From the IMG/VR virus record IMGVR_UViG_3300028423_000356, positions 1 through 64,000 of that record: 64,000 nt of DNA. One strand, given 5' to 3'. Below are positions 30,122 to 38,728 of the stretch, one piece after another (within the stretch, counting starts at the first letter, position 1; each line of letters opens with the position of its first letter). Source of the stretch: a virus. The notes beneath the pieces are model-generated. The model had not been told where the DNA came from. It worked only from the letters and a program-made list of their open reading frames with translations, and made no database searches. The translations under genes and the position numbers were made by a program.

Positions 30122-30622
30122 TTATTTCTTTTTCTTTATTTTTAATGGTGGCATTTTTTTCAATGGTTTAATTTTCTTTTTTGATTGAGATTTTAAAAGT
30201 CCCATTTGTTTCAATGTATTCTCAGTCCATATTTGAAATTCCCATCCACGGTCTTTAGCATATTCCTCTGCCGCTTTCCATTTATTTTGATTTTTCACAA
30301 AAACAACAGCTTCTTCAAAATATCTTTTTGTTTTTCTTTTTTGTTTAGGTGGTTGTGTATCCTTTTCAGGTTTTATTTCAACTAAAACAACATTACCCCC
30401 TTTATAAGTAATTTTAAAATCCATGTAATATCTATGATATTTTTTATCTACTTCATAAAGGTAAGGTATAATAACTTCTTCAGAACTGTATTCAATAACA
30501 TCAGGATTAGTATCACACCATTTCATAACTTGAAGTTCCCAAGAACTTCTATAAACTATGTTGTTAACATCACCTTTATACTTTTTAGGGTTTTTTGGTT
30601 TAAAATAACCTTGATAATACAT
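30122..30622 (-). CDS. gp4: head completion protein gp4 (gp50-type)
   Basis: A 166-residue protein of the T4 gp4/gp50 head completion family, with a TnsA-like nuclease-fold core: YYQGYFKPKNPKKYKGDVNNIVYRSSWELQVMKWCD, then EEVIIPYLYEVDKKYHRYYMDFKITYKGGNVVLVEIKPEKDT (Asp..Glu-x-Lys active-site-like residues) and AAEEYAKDRGWEFQIWTE. It finishes the DNA-filled head before the tail joins. The C-terminus is very basic. AAGGAAT precedes ATG 30622. Confidence 0.85.
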   Translation of the reverse strand: MYYQGYFKPKNPKKYKGDVNNIVYRSSWELQVMKWCDTNPDVIEYSSEEVIIPYLYEVDKKYHRYYMDFKITYKGGNVVLVEIKPEKDTQPPKQKRKTKRYFEEAVVFVKNQNKWKAAEEYAKDRGWEFQIWTENTLKQMGLLKSQSKKKIKPLKKMPPLKIKKKK

Positions 30623-30632
30623 GTTAATTCCT

Positions 30633-30640
30633 TATAAATA
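30633..30640 (+). promoter_or_regulatory. T4-type late promoter (plus)
   Basis: TATAAATA at 30633-30640, 42 bases before gp48. It partly faces the minus-strand late box at 30664-30671. Confidence 0.75.
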
Positions 30641-30663
30641 ATATAAACATTTACATTTTTAAA

Positions 30664-30671
30664 TATTTATA
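30664..30671 (-). promoter_or_regulatory. T4-type late promoter (minus)
   Basis: TATAAATA on the minus strand, 42 bases before gp4. With the plus box at 30633 it gives divergent late transcription from one 60-base gap; the two starts would be only about 10 bases apart and the transcripts would overlap. Confidence 0.7.
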
Positions 30672-30681
30672 GAGGTAAATT

Positions 30682-31692
30682 ATGGTAAAACAACCTGAAG
30701 ATCGTGGATTTGGTAAAAACGGTGATGAATTATTGGAATTTCCTAAAAATAAGGAATATTCAAAATATAAAGCCTACATAAAATTCGATATCCAAAAAGG
30801 TCCAGCACCCTTATCTGCAGAAAATTTATTAAGAATACTTGATAAATATATACCAAATCAAAACAGTCCAACAGCGGGTCCAGATGATGGATTTAGAGGG
30901 GGAAATGTTAAACAAAAAAGACCTAATCCACAAGCTAATATGGGTCCTAGTATAAAATTGTACATGCCAAGTGGTGTTCAAATATCTGACGGTATAACTA
31001 CTGGCAATGTGAACTTAGGTGTAATTTCAGGTGCTGGAATTAATGCTGTTGCTAGTGGACAGAATGTTGGCGAATCTATGATGAATGAAGCGGGAAACTT
31101 AATTGGTTCAGCTTGGAATGCAATAAATAATCCATCTCAAACGGTAACAAATCCTGCAGCAACTGTTATGGCATTAAGATCCGCCAATAAAGCAGGTTTA
31201 AACCAATTAGAAAAGGTAGGATCCTTTGCGACAGGTGTTGCAATTAATCCAAACACAAGGGTTCATTTTCAAGATGTGAAATTAAGAACATTTAATTTTT
31301 CTTTTAAGATTATTCCAACATCTAAAGAAGAATCAGATGAAATAGAAAAAATAATTAAAAAGTTTAGAACTGAATTATATCCAACTAAAATTGGTTTTGG
31401 TGGTGAGGGTGCAAACAGTAAAGTTGAAGAAACTGTGGCAGAAAGTATAAAAAACTATTCTACAGGATTTGTGTATCCCAATGTTTTTCAGATTGGGTTC
31501 TTTTATGAGAATGAAGAAACACCAATAGCAACTAAACTCAAACAATGCTACTTAACAGACTTTTCAGCAAACTATAACCCAGGTTCAATGTCATTTCATA
31601 AAGAAGGTAAATTCACTGAGATAGATATATCAATGTCGTTTCAAGAGATTGAAACTGTTGATAAAAACGATGTTAAAGAAGGTAGAGCATAA
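30682..31692 (+). CDS. gp48: baseplate tail tube cap gp48
   Basis: A 336-residue protein of the T4 gp48 family. Evidence: N-terminal FPKNKEYSKYKAYIKFDI, a Gly/Asn-rich linker (NPQANMGPSIKLYMPSGVQIS), and the tube-fold C-terminal half (FNFSFKIIPTSKEESDEIEKIIKKFRTELYP, FQIGFFYENE...IATKLKQCYLTDFSANYNPGSMSFHKEGKFTEIDISMSFQE). It caps the central hub and nucleates the tube. It overlaps gp53 by one base (TAATG). Confidence 0.88.
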   Translation: MVKQPEDRGFGKNGDELLEFPKNKEYSKYKAYIKFDIQKGPAPLSAENLLRILDKYIPNQNSPTAGPDDGFRGGNVKQKRPNPQANMGPSIKLYMPSGVQISDGITTGNVNLGVISGAGINAVASGQNVGESMMNEAGNLIGSAWNAINNPSQTVTNPAATVMALRSANKAGLNQLEKVGSFATGVAINPNTRVHFQDVKLRTFNFSFKIIPTSKEESDEIEKIIKKFRTELYPTKIGFGGEGANSKVEETVAESIKNYSTGFVYPNVFQIGFFYENEETPIATKLKQCYLTDFSANYNPGSMSFHKEGKFTEIDISMSFQEIETVDKNDVKEGRA

Positions 31693-32522
31693 TGTCAAGT
31701 TTTTTTATTGATTTTCCAACAACAAATTATACATTTGGTAACGAATCAAATAATGTAGTTTTTGATAATTTGACTGTTTATGTTGATTTGATAGATCAAA
31801 TAAAGGATAATATTCAATATTATCAAACATACACTATAAAAGATGAAGATAGACCTGACACCCTATCACAAGATTTTTATGACACAACTGACTATCATTG
31901 GTCTTTCTTTTTATCCAATGGCAGTTTAAGAGAATCGGGATGGCCATTATCATCTAATGAGATATATAGTTTTATAAAAGAAAGATATCCAAATAGAGTT
32001 GTAATAACTGATGATAATATATCTAAATTTAATATTGGTGATAGAGTTATAGATACTGAAACTAGAGTTTATGGTGAAGTAATACTTAAAAACTATGAAT
32101 TGGGTCAAATAGTAATAAAAACCCAATTAGACGAAAATGGTATTCAAAAACAATTATACGGTGGTAGGAGAATATCATCAAGAGTTTTAGTTAAACAAAA
32201 ACCACAAAGAGATTCTGATGGAAGTGTAAATTGGGTAGATACTGATGTATTTATATCTTATAAAAGTGATTTAGAACAATACAATGCACCTCATCATTAT
32301 GAAAATAAAAATGGTGAAATATTAAATATTGAAATATTATACAATATAGAAAATAGATACTTCTATTTTAATTATGACCAAACTCAGGGTGCAGAAGTTT
32401 ATGAAGTGACAAATATGGATTATTTCGTAAGTAAAAATGAAGAATTAAAAAGAATAAAAGTGATAAAAAGAGAAGTTATAGAATCTGTTGTGCAGGAATA
32501 TAAAAATCTTTTACAAGGATAA
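31692..32522 (+). CDS. gp53: baseplate wedge gp53
   Basis: A 276-residue protein; T4 gp53 is about 196. The N-terminal DRPDTLSQDFYDTTDYHWSFFLSNGS and GWPLSSNEIYSFIKERYPN match the gp53 wedge family, and the C-terminus (SKNEELKRIKVIKREVIESVVQEYKNL) matches its 'NE.....iki....i..i' end. The extra length is in a beta-rich middle domain (IGDRVIDTETRVYGEVILKN). Wedge assembly component. Coupled to gp48. Confidence 0.82.
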   Translation: MSSFFIDFPTTNYTFGNESNNVVFDNLTVYVDLIDQIKDNIQYYQTYTIKDEDRPDTLSQDFYDTTDYHWSFFLSNGSLRESGWPLSSNEIYSFIKERYPNRVVITDDNISKFNIGDRVIDTETRVYGEVILKNYELGQIVIKTQLDENGIQKQLYGGRRISSRVLVKQKPQRDSDGSVNWVDTDVFISYKSDLEQYNAPHHYENKNGEILNIEILYNIENRYFYFNYDQTQGAEVYEVTNMDYFVSKNEELKRIKVIKREVIESVVQEYKNLLQG

Positions 32523-32527
32523 ATTGA

Positions 32528-34000
32528 ATGTCTGTTAATAGTCAAATCAGTGAATACTTTATTGAAACTGCCACGTTGTATGCCGATAGGTATTTAAACA
32601 ACCCATCTCTTCCATCTGAAGGGAGTTTTGAAAGAAAAAACAAAACTTTAGAATTGAAAAATTCTATTGTTGAATTCAACGTTTATGAGAACATAGAGTT
32701 ACCATATTTAACAAGTAAAATGGTAGTAACTGATTTTATTAATTTTAAGGATTATTTTAAAATTAAAGGAACAGAAAAATTAAAAATAACTCTTTTTTCA
32801 CCCTATGCCGCAAAAGGTTCTGAAAAAATAACTTTAGATTTTATAATAACAGGAATAGAAGGTAATGATGTAACTAATAATGTTAACACATATGTTTTTA
32901 ATTTAGTTGAAGAGTATGCATACTATGCATCATTAATTAAAAAAAGTAAAACATATAAAGGTAAACCACATAAAATAATTGAAAACATTATAGAAAATGA
33001 AATTCTTGATAAAATTAAAGATGATAATAAAAAATTCACAATAGATAAATCTAAACTAAATGAAACAAAGTTGGGTGATAGTATAAAATACATATCACCA
33101 AATATAAATTTATTGGATATAATAGAAAGAATTAAAGAAAGAAGTTTGACCAATGATGGTGCACCTGTTTTTGTTAGTAAATCAATGACAGATAATAAAA
33201 TACATTTTTCTGATTTAAAAACCTTACTAGAACAAGAACCGTTAACTGGTTCAGATTCAAAAGTTGGATTTTTTTACTCACAAACATCTTCAAGTTATTT
33301 GACTAATACTGGTTCAGTTAATAAAGATGATATTAGAGTATTACACGTAAAATCTTTCACTGAAAATGATGATTTGATAAACACTTTTAAACTAGCAAAA
33401 GAAGGTGTAATTTCATCTAATACACAAATATTCGATACAACAACTGGTGGCAATTTTAAATTTAAACACAATGTTAAAAAGGATGTAAGTAATATATTAG
33501 GTAAAGATGAGTATTTGATTAACCCTCATAACATTTTTGATGACAATTTATCCATTTTTGAAAACGAAGATGAAAAAATCGATGATATACAAACAAGAAA
33601 TTTTTCATATATTGTATCAAGTAAAGCATTTGATGATGGAAATTTATCCTACTATGAAGAAAGAAATAACGAAGAAAGATATGCACTTAATACAAAAAAG
33701 CAATCTATAAAATCTTTAATGTTTAATAGTAGATATACTATTACTGTCCCAGGTGCTTTGTTTTTTTCTAAAAAGTTAAATAATTCAGTTGGTTCTTTGA
33801 TAAACTTAAAATTCTTTGACAATAAATACGATGAAAAAGATGGCAATTTGGAGAATAAAGAGAGGTCAGGAGTTTATTTGATATATCGTTTAAGACATAG
33901 TTTCACACTTGAAAATCAATATATTGTAGATTTAGATATTGTGAAATTAAATGATAATTACCCCAATCTTAATGCTTCATCTGGTGGAGGTGGTAAGTAA
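32528..34000 (+). CDS. probable baseplate hub protein (gp27-like)
   Basis: A 490-residue protein. The N-terminal half has beta-rich gp27/GpD-like features (LKNSIVEFNVYENIELPYLTSKMVVTDFINFKDYFKIKGTEKLKITL) and a middle HKIIENIIENEIL...LLDIIERIKERSLTNDGAPVFVSKS, as in hub proteins that anchor the needle. The position between gp53 and gp5 also points to the hub. Direct homology to T4 gp27 cannot be shown here. It ends in SSGGGGK and overlaps gp5 by one base. Confidence 0.7.
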   Translation: MSVNSQISEYFIETATLYADRYLNNPSLPSEGSFERKNKTLELKNSIVEFNVYENIELPYLTSKMVVTDFINFKDYFKIKGTEKLKITLFSPYAAKGSEKITLDFIITGIEGNDVTNNVNTYVFNLVEEYAYYASLIKKSKTYKGKPHKIIENIIENEILDKIKDDNKKFTIDKSKLNETKLGDSIKYISPNINLLDIIERIKERSLTNDGAPVFVSKSMTDNKIHFSDLKTLLEQEPLTGSDSKVGFFYSQTSSSYLTNTGSVNKDDIRVLHVKSFTENDDLINTFKLAKEGVISSNTQIFDTTTGGNFKFKHNVKKDVSNILGKDEYLINPHNIFDDNLSIFENEDEKIDDIQTRNFSYIVSSKAFDDGNLSYYEERNNEERYALNTKKQSIKSLMFNSRYTITVPGALFFSKKLNNSVGSLINLKFFDNKYDEKDGNLENKERSGVYLIYRLRHSFTLENQYIVDLDIVKLNDNYPNLNASSGGGGK

Positions 34001-35064
34001 TGAAAATATTACAATCTGAATATTATGGTGACACTACAAGATGGTTTATAGGTAAAGCAAAAACAACTACTCTTGATCCACTTGGGTTAGGTAGAATAAG
34101 GGTTCGTGTATTTGGTCTACATACCGAAAACACAAACGATATCGAAGACAAAGACTTACCTTGGGCACCCGTTGCTATGGCAACTAATATACCTAGTGGT
34201 AATGGTATATACCAAACTTTTGGTATAAATGATAATGATACGGTATTTGGAATATTTTTAGACGGAAAACATTCACAAAACCCATTGGTTTTAGGAGTTA
34301 TTCCACACGCTGGTGAGATACAAAATCAATTTACAAATGTGCCAATTGATCCTACTATACCATTCACCACAAATATCAATCCAAATGGGAATTTAAAACA
34401 AACTGAGACTATTAACAACTCCAATATTGAATTAGATAACATACCAGGTAAAATTATAGATGAAGAATTGGACATCTCTACCTTTACGGAAAATGGTGTT
34501 ATACAAGAAACAGAGCTAAGTACAGAAGATGGTGATAATTTTACAAAAATAGCATTTGATTTTTTTAATCAAGAACTATCAAATTATGGTTCTAGAAATC
34601 CTGCTGAACAAGCAGCTGGTTTAGTTGGGAATTTTATTGCTGAATCATCTATGAATCCAACAGCAAAATCACCTGCACCTGAAAACTCTCGTGGTATTGC
34701 TCAGTGGAATGCATCAGCCAATAGATTGGGAAAATTGATAGATTTTGCTTCTGTAAAGGGTGTTGATCCTTACACTTTAGATGTTCAATTACAATACACA
34801 ATGTTTGAATTAAAAAATGATGACATAGTAATCGCATCTAGAGTTGGTGTAATAACTATAGATTCTCTAATTGAGAAAGACACAGTTGAAAATGCTACTA
34901 GACATATACTTGATATATATGAAAATCCAAAGGTGGCATTGGATTACTATGCATTTAATGAAAATAGTGTTCCGAGTGATATAAGAAAAAAATATGAAGC
35001 TGAATTAGATAAAAGAATTGGGTATGCATTAGATGTTTATAATGCATTTACTAAAGGTGAATAA
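34000..35064 (+). CDS. gp5: baseplate hub with tail lysozyme (gp5 N-terminal part)
   Basis: A 354-residue protein. Residues 1-105 are the gp5 OB-fold (WFIGKAKTTTLDPLGLGRIRVRVFGLHTENTNDIEDKDLPWAPVAMA, then VFGIFLDGKHSQNPLVLGVIPH). Residues about 183-300 are a phage tail lysozyme (Phage_lysozyme2-like) with AAGLVGNFIAESSMNP (catalytic Glu about 215) and RGIAQWNASANRLGKL. In T4 the same chain also carries the beta-helix needle; here the needle is a separate gene (36207). It opens the peptidoglycan on injection. Confidence 0.85.
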   Translation: MKILQSEYYGDTTRWFIGKAKTTTLDPLGLGRIRVRVFGLHTENTNDIEDKDLPWAPVAMATNIPSGNGIYQTFGINDNDTVFGIFLDGKHSQNPLVLGVIPHAGEIQNQFTNVPIDPTIPFTTNINPNGNLKQTETINNSNIELDNIPGKIIDEELDISTFTENGVIQETELSTEDGDNFTKIAFDFFNQELSNYGSRNPAEQAAGLVGNFIAESSMNPTAKSPAPENSRGIAQWNASANRLGKLIDFASVKGVDPYTLDVQLQYTMFELKNDDIVIASRVGVITIDSLIEKDTVENATRHILDIYENPKVALDYYAFNENSVPSDIRKKYEAELDKRIGYALDVYNAFTKGE

Positions 35065-36210
35065 ATGTTAGATATTAGAAAATTAAATACCAATTTAAAT
35101 AGAGTTATAAATGGTTCCAATTTTAAAGATGTTCAATCAAGAACAAATGATAACAGTAAAGTATTAAAAGCTTTAACTGAAAACAAGAAAGTTAAAACTG
35201 GTTCATCAGAAAATGGTATTAAATTTATAACTACTGAAACTGGGAAACAAGGTCTTAGTATATTAAACAAAGATGTTCCTAATATTTCTGACCAATTAGT
35301 TAAAAAACTGGAAGGTGATAAAACAGAATTATCAAAAATAGTCTCTGATATCGATGATGGATTTTTAGATTTGAGTATTAATTCACCAACTATCGAGTCA
35401 CTAAAAATCAGTTTAAATAACATAGCAAACGTGTCGAATAGTGATTTAGAAAATATATGTTATCCACTGTTGGATGATAGTATTAATGATAAAATCACTG
35501 AAGCAGTTAAACTTGATTATAGTCAATTATCAAAAAGGATTAAAGATACAATTAAATCTTGTAGTGTAACCAAGGATAAAGTAGATATATCTTCTAATTC
35601 AATAAAAAAACAAATAAATGATACATCATTAATTTTTGATAACAAATTTAATTTAAATAAGTGGAATGGTTCTAATACTAGTGATGATATTTTCACTGAA
35701 GTGACAAGTATGGAAGAACTTATGATAGATTTAAATAGATGTGAAAGAGAGATAACACAACTTATATTTGTTGCTTATGAGTGTGATGTAGGTCGTTCTT
35801 ATAGTTCCAGTGATATCCATGAAATAGAAAATAGATTTGAACGTGATGGAATTAGTGCTAATTATATAATAAGAACAGATGGTGTGGTTCAAAGGGGTAG
35901 ACCAGTCGATGTTTCACCTAATTTTGACGACAATCATAATAAAAATTCTATTTTAGTTGGGGTGGTTTTAATTGGCAATAATATTAATGTAACTCAAGGT
36001 AAAACAGTAAAAACTTTCTTAGAATCTTATTATAACAGTTGGCCTGGTGGATCAGTTTATGGTGCTAATTACATAGACCCCGAATATAACCCACCCGGTT
36101 TCAATCCTATTGAATATGTTGAATTATATGGAAAAACAAATTATTCGAGTGCAGAAAAAACACTAAATACTATTGAAATGATATCCAATGCAAAAAATAG
36201 GAATATATGA
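35065..36210 (+). CDS. baseplate-associated protein with degenerate amidase domain
   Basis: A 381-residue protein. Residues about 230-370 follow the N-acetylmuramoyl-L-alanine amidase (Amidase_2/AmpD) layout: LIFVAYECD, IHEIENRFERDGISANYIIRTDGVVQRGRPVDVSP, NSILVGVVLIG, and GANYIDPEYNPPGFNP. All three zinc histidines seem lost: the first (family 'HHT') reads AYE, the 'YH' reads NY, and the 'gHrd' reads GANY. The N-terminal 220 residues are helical and unknown. Next to the tail lysozyme, it is best read as a structural hub part derived from an amidase. Confidence 0.6.
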   Translation: MLDIRKLNTNLNRVINGSNFKDVQSRTNDNSKVLKALTENKKVKTGSSENGIKFITTETGKQGLSILNKDVPNISDQLVKKLEGDKTELSKIVSDIDDGFLDLSINSPTIESLKISLNNIANVSNSDLENICYPLLDDSINDKITEAVKLDYSQLSKRIKDTIKSCSVTKDKVDISSNSIKKQINDTSLIFDNKFNLNKWNGSNTSDDIFTEVTSMEELMIDLNRCEREITQLIFVAYECDVGRSYSSSDIHEIENRFERDGISANYIIRTDGVVQRGRPVDVSPNFDDNHNKNSILVGVVLIGNNINVTQGKTVKTFLESYYNSWPGGSVYGANYIDPEYNPPGFNPIEYVELYGKTNYSSAEKTLNTIEMISNAKNRNI

Positions 36211-37649
36211 TGAGTACTTTGAAAGAAATAGTAAAAAGAAGTAGTAGAAGAAATTTAAATGGTGGGGAGAGTGTTGACGACACGATAGGTAAGTCATCAA
36301 ATGGATATTATGACTATAATAATGTGAATCCAAGTAAAAAGGTTCAAGCGAGATCAACTGCAACACCACCAGTAGATGCTAATTTAAAGTATTTTGGAAT
36401 GGAAGTTCCTAAAAATATTAAAAGTGGTAATAAATCGGTAAAGGGTCAGAATTATAGATATGTGACTCCAAGTGGTCACATTATAGAATATAATGACACA
36501 CCAGAACAAGAAAGAATATTAGTAAAACACAATTCGGGTACTGGAATAAATATGGGACCTGACGGTTCTGTGATTGTTTCATCCAAAGAAAGAGTTGATG
36601 TAATATCAGAAAATCACACTTTAACTGTTGGTAATGACGGTGTTTTAAATTATGATGGCAATTTAACTTTAAAGGTTGCTGGTGATTTTAATGTAGAAGT
36701 GGGTGGTGAATATAACGTAAAATCTTCTAAATCTAATATTATCACTAATGGTGATTTTAAACATACAACTTATGGTAATTTTACAAATATAATTGATGGT
36801 GATAAAACTGAATCTATTGATGGTATCAACACTCAGACTACAATAAATGAAAGTTATATACAGTCTAAAGGAAACTACACATTATCGTCTGAAGGTAGTT
36901 TCACATTTGGAAGTAAAAATAACATCCATTTTACTTCTCAATCAGAAATTGATATTTCTTCACCAAAAATTAACATAGGAGCATTAAAACTTAATGTTAT
37001 TGGTGATGAAGGGACTATTGGTGGTGAAAACATAATAATGTATAATTATAATTCTTATACAGGACACACAATATATGCTGAAGATAATGTGAAAGCACCA
37101 CATGGTTACTTTAATAGATTGAGTGGTGTATCTGCGCATTATGTAACATTCCATGGTGATTTAAATGGTGTAGCATCTGGTGCCATATCATCTAATGTTG
37201 CTGCTGCTCCAGGTGGTGGTGGAAATAGTGGTACATTTAATGGAAATGGTGAAGAAGTTCCCCTAGACCCCAAAAAGACATCAGAACCAAATCAAGGTTT
37301 GTTAAATTCTTACCTCGATAAAGGATCGAAAGGTGTTTTAAAAGTTCAAATTGATCCTGATGATATATATAAACAAAGTATAGATTTCACAGAAAAAAAT
37401 GGTAATGTTTCAAATAGAATTTTAAATGAAAATGAAGTAAGACAACAATTAAGAGATCCATCCAATAGGGAAAATGAAAAGTTCTTAGGACAAATATTTA
37501 CAAATGAAATAATCTCTACTGATTTTGCAAAAGAAATACCACAAAAAGTTAGTTATGTTAACTCATCTAAGAATCCTGTGATAAAAGGTCAAATACCTTT
37601 AGGTAACATTGAACCTTATAAAGTTTCAAAGAAAATTAAAGGTGAGTAG
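36207..37649 (+). CDS. baseplate spike/needle protein (gp5 C-terminal beta-helix type)
   Basis: A 480-residue protein. Residues about 90-275 are the repeated, Gly/Asn-rich short strands of a trimeric beta-helix (NYRYVTPSGHIIEYNDTPEQERILVKHNSGTGINMGPDGSVIV, then LKVAGDFNVEVGGEYNVKSSKSNI), as in T4 gp5C and VgrG. The C-terminal part is Gly-rich and then charged. It would form the needle, but as a separate chain. ATG 36207 overlaps the previous stop; ATG 36210 follows at once. Confidence 0.75.
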   Translation: MMSTLKEIVKRSSRRNLNGGESVDDTIGKSSNGYYDYNNVNPSKKVQARSTATPPVDANLKYFGMEVPKNIKSGNKSVKGQNYRYVTPSGHIIEYNDTPEQERILVKHNSGTGINMGPDGSVIVSSKERVDVISENHTLTVGNDGVLNYDGNLTLKVAGDFNVEVGGEYNVKSSKSNIITNGDFKHTTYGNFTNIIDGDKTESIDGINTQTTINESYIQSKGNYTLSSEGSFTFGSKNNIHFTSQSEIDISSPKINIGALKLNVIGDEGTIGGENIIMYNYNSYTGHTIYAEDNVKAPHGYFNRLSGVSAHYVTFHGDLNGVASGAISSNVAAAPGGGGNSGTFNGNGEEVPLDPKKTSEPNQGLLNSYLDKGSKGVLKVQIDPDDIYKQSIDFTEKNGNVSNRILNENEVRQQLRDPSNRENEKFLGQIFTNEIISTDFAKEIPQKVSYVNSSKNPVIKGQIPLGNIEPYKVSKKIKGE

Positions 37650-37651
37650 AA

Positions 37652-38236
37652 ATGAGTAAAAAATATTTACCAGATTTAAATTATATACCTGATAATCTAA
37701 CCGAAATAACACCAAAAACACTTTTAAACAAAGGTGTTTCTCTGGGTGTGTTTTTACCAAACACAGATATAAATCACATTACGAGTTTAGAAGAGAGAAA
37801 ACAAATATGTCGTAACTTGTTACCACAAGCACACATTTTAAAATACATGAGAAATCATGGTTTGAATTTTTCTAACTATAGAATAAATGTTGTCGAAGGT
37901 TTATACAAAAAGTATGAATCACAACAAATAACTAACAACAGTATACTTGATTTACAAACAAAAGGTAGAGTGGTAGTATATGAACTTAAATATGATGGAA
38001 AACCAAACATAGATAAGACTGTAGAATTGGCAAATAATATATCAATTTTTCAAAAACATTATGATAAAGTGATATTAGATTATGATAACTATTCTAAGAG
38101 TGGTGAATTAAATGTTCAAATAATAATAACAATGCCACAAATACCGTCTGATTATAATGTTAGATTTAAAAGAGAATATGAAACACTATACAATAACGTT
38201 TCTTATGGAGATGATTTAATTAAATTAAAAATGTAA
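37652..38236 (+). CDS. hub-region protein with possible degenerate M15-like fold
   Basis: A 194-residue protein. LLPQAHILKYMRNHGLNFSNYRINVVEGLYKKYE, then NNSILDLQTKGRVVVYELKYDG, DYDNYSKS..LNVQIIITMP follows M15/DUF882 peptidases (R.....SxHxxGRAVDi, later WiHisf). The residues expected for SxH, Asp and the last His read NSI..L, E and Q, so zinc ligands are missing. It is likely a virion structural part that has lost peptidase activity. I give moderate weight to this reading. Confidence 0.45.
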   Translation: MSKKYLPDLNYIPDNLTEITPKTLLNKGVSLGVFLPNTDINHITSLEERKQICRNLLPQAHILKYMRNHGLNFSNYRINVVEGLYKKYESQQITNNSILDLQTKGRVVVYELKYDGKPNIDKTVELANNISIFQKHYDKVILDYDNYSKSGELNVQIIITMPQIPSDYNVRFKREYETLYNNVSYGDDLIKLKM

Positions 38237-38245
38237 TAAAATCAT

Positions 38246-38253
38246 TATAAATA
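38246..38253 (+). promoter_or_regulatory. T4-type late promoter
   Basis: TATAAATA at 38246-38253, 29 bases before gp25. Confidence 0.75.
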
Positions 38254-38281
38254 ATATAAAACATGTTAACGGAAAATAAAA

Positions 38282-38728
38282 ATGGCTATAAGAAAAGTTA
38301 TATCAATAGAAGATGGCAATTCATCAACAAGTATAATAAAAGCAAATAAAGATAGATCATATATAGACATTGATTTATCTTTTAATAAAAAACCATCTGG
38401 TGATATTTACAAAAAAAGTGATATACAATCCGTTAGACAAGCAGTTAAAAATTTGTTACTAACTAACTATTACGAAAAACCATTTGATTTATTTTTTGGT
38501 GCAAATGTTTCTGGTATGTTATTTGAACTCGCAGATAATAACACAAGTAGAGATATTAGAAAAAATATTCAAGATGCTATTGAGTTTTATGAACCACGTG
38601 TTACCATAAGGGATATTGAAGTTAATATAGTGGGAGAAAGAAATTCAATAAATGTAACAGTTACATTTGCTATTAGAAACACATTAGAAGAAACATCAGT
38701 TTCTGCAAACTTATCGAGGTTAAGATAA
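38282..38728 (+). CDS. gp25: baseplate wedge gp25
   Basis: A 148-residue GPW_gp25-type baseplate protein: DIYKKSDIQSVRQAVKNLLLTNYYEKPFDLFFGANVSGMLFEL, AIEFYEPRVTIRDIEVNIV and INVTVTFAIRNT match the lysozyme-related wedge protein. It starts wedge/sheath assembly. It overlaps gp6 by one base. Confidence 0.92.
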   Translation: MAIRKVISIEDGNSSTSIIKANKDRSYIDIDLSFNKKPSGDIYKKSDIQSVRQAVKNLLLTNYYEKPFDLFFGANVSGMLFELADNNTSRDIRKNIQDAIEFYEPRVTIRDIEVNIVGERNSINVTVTFAIRNTLEETSVSANLSRLR

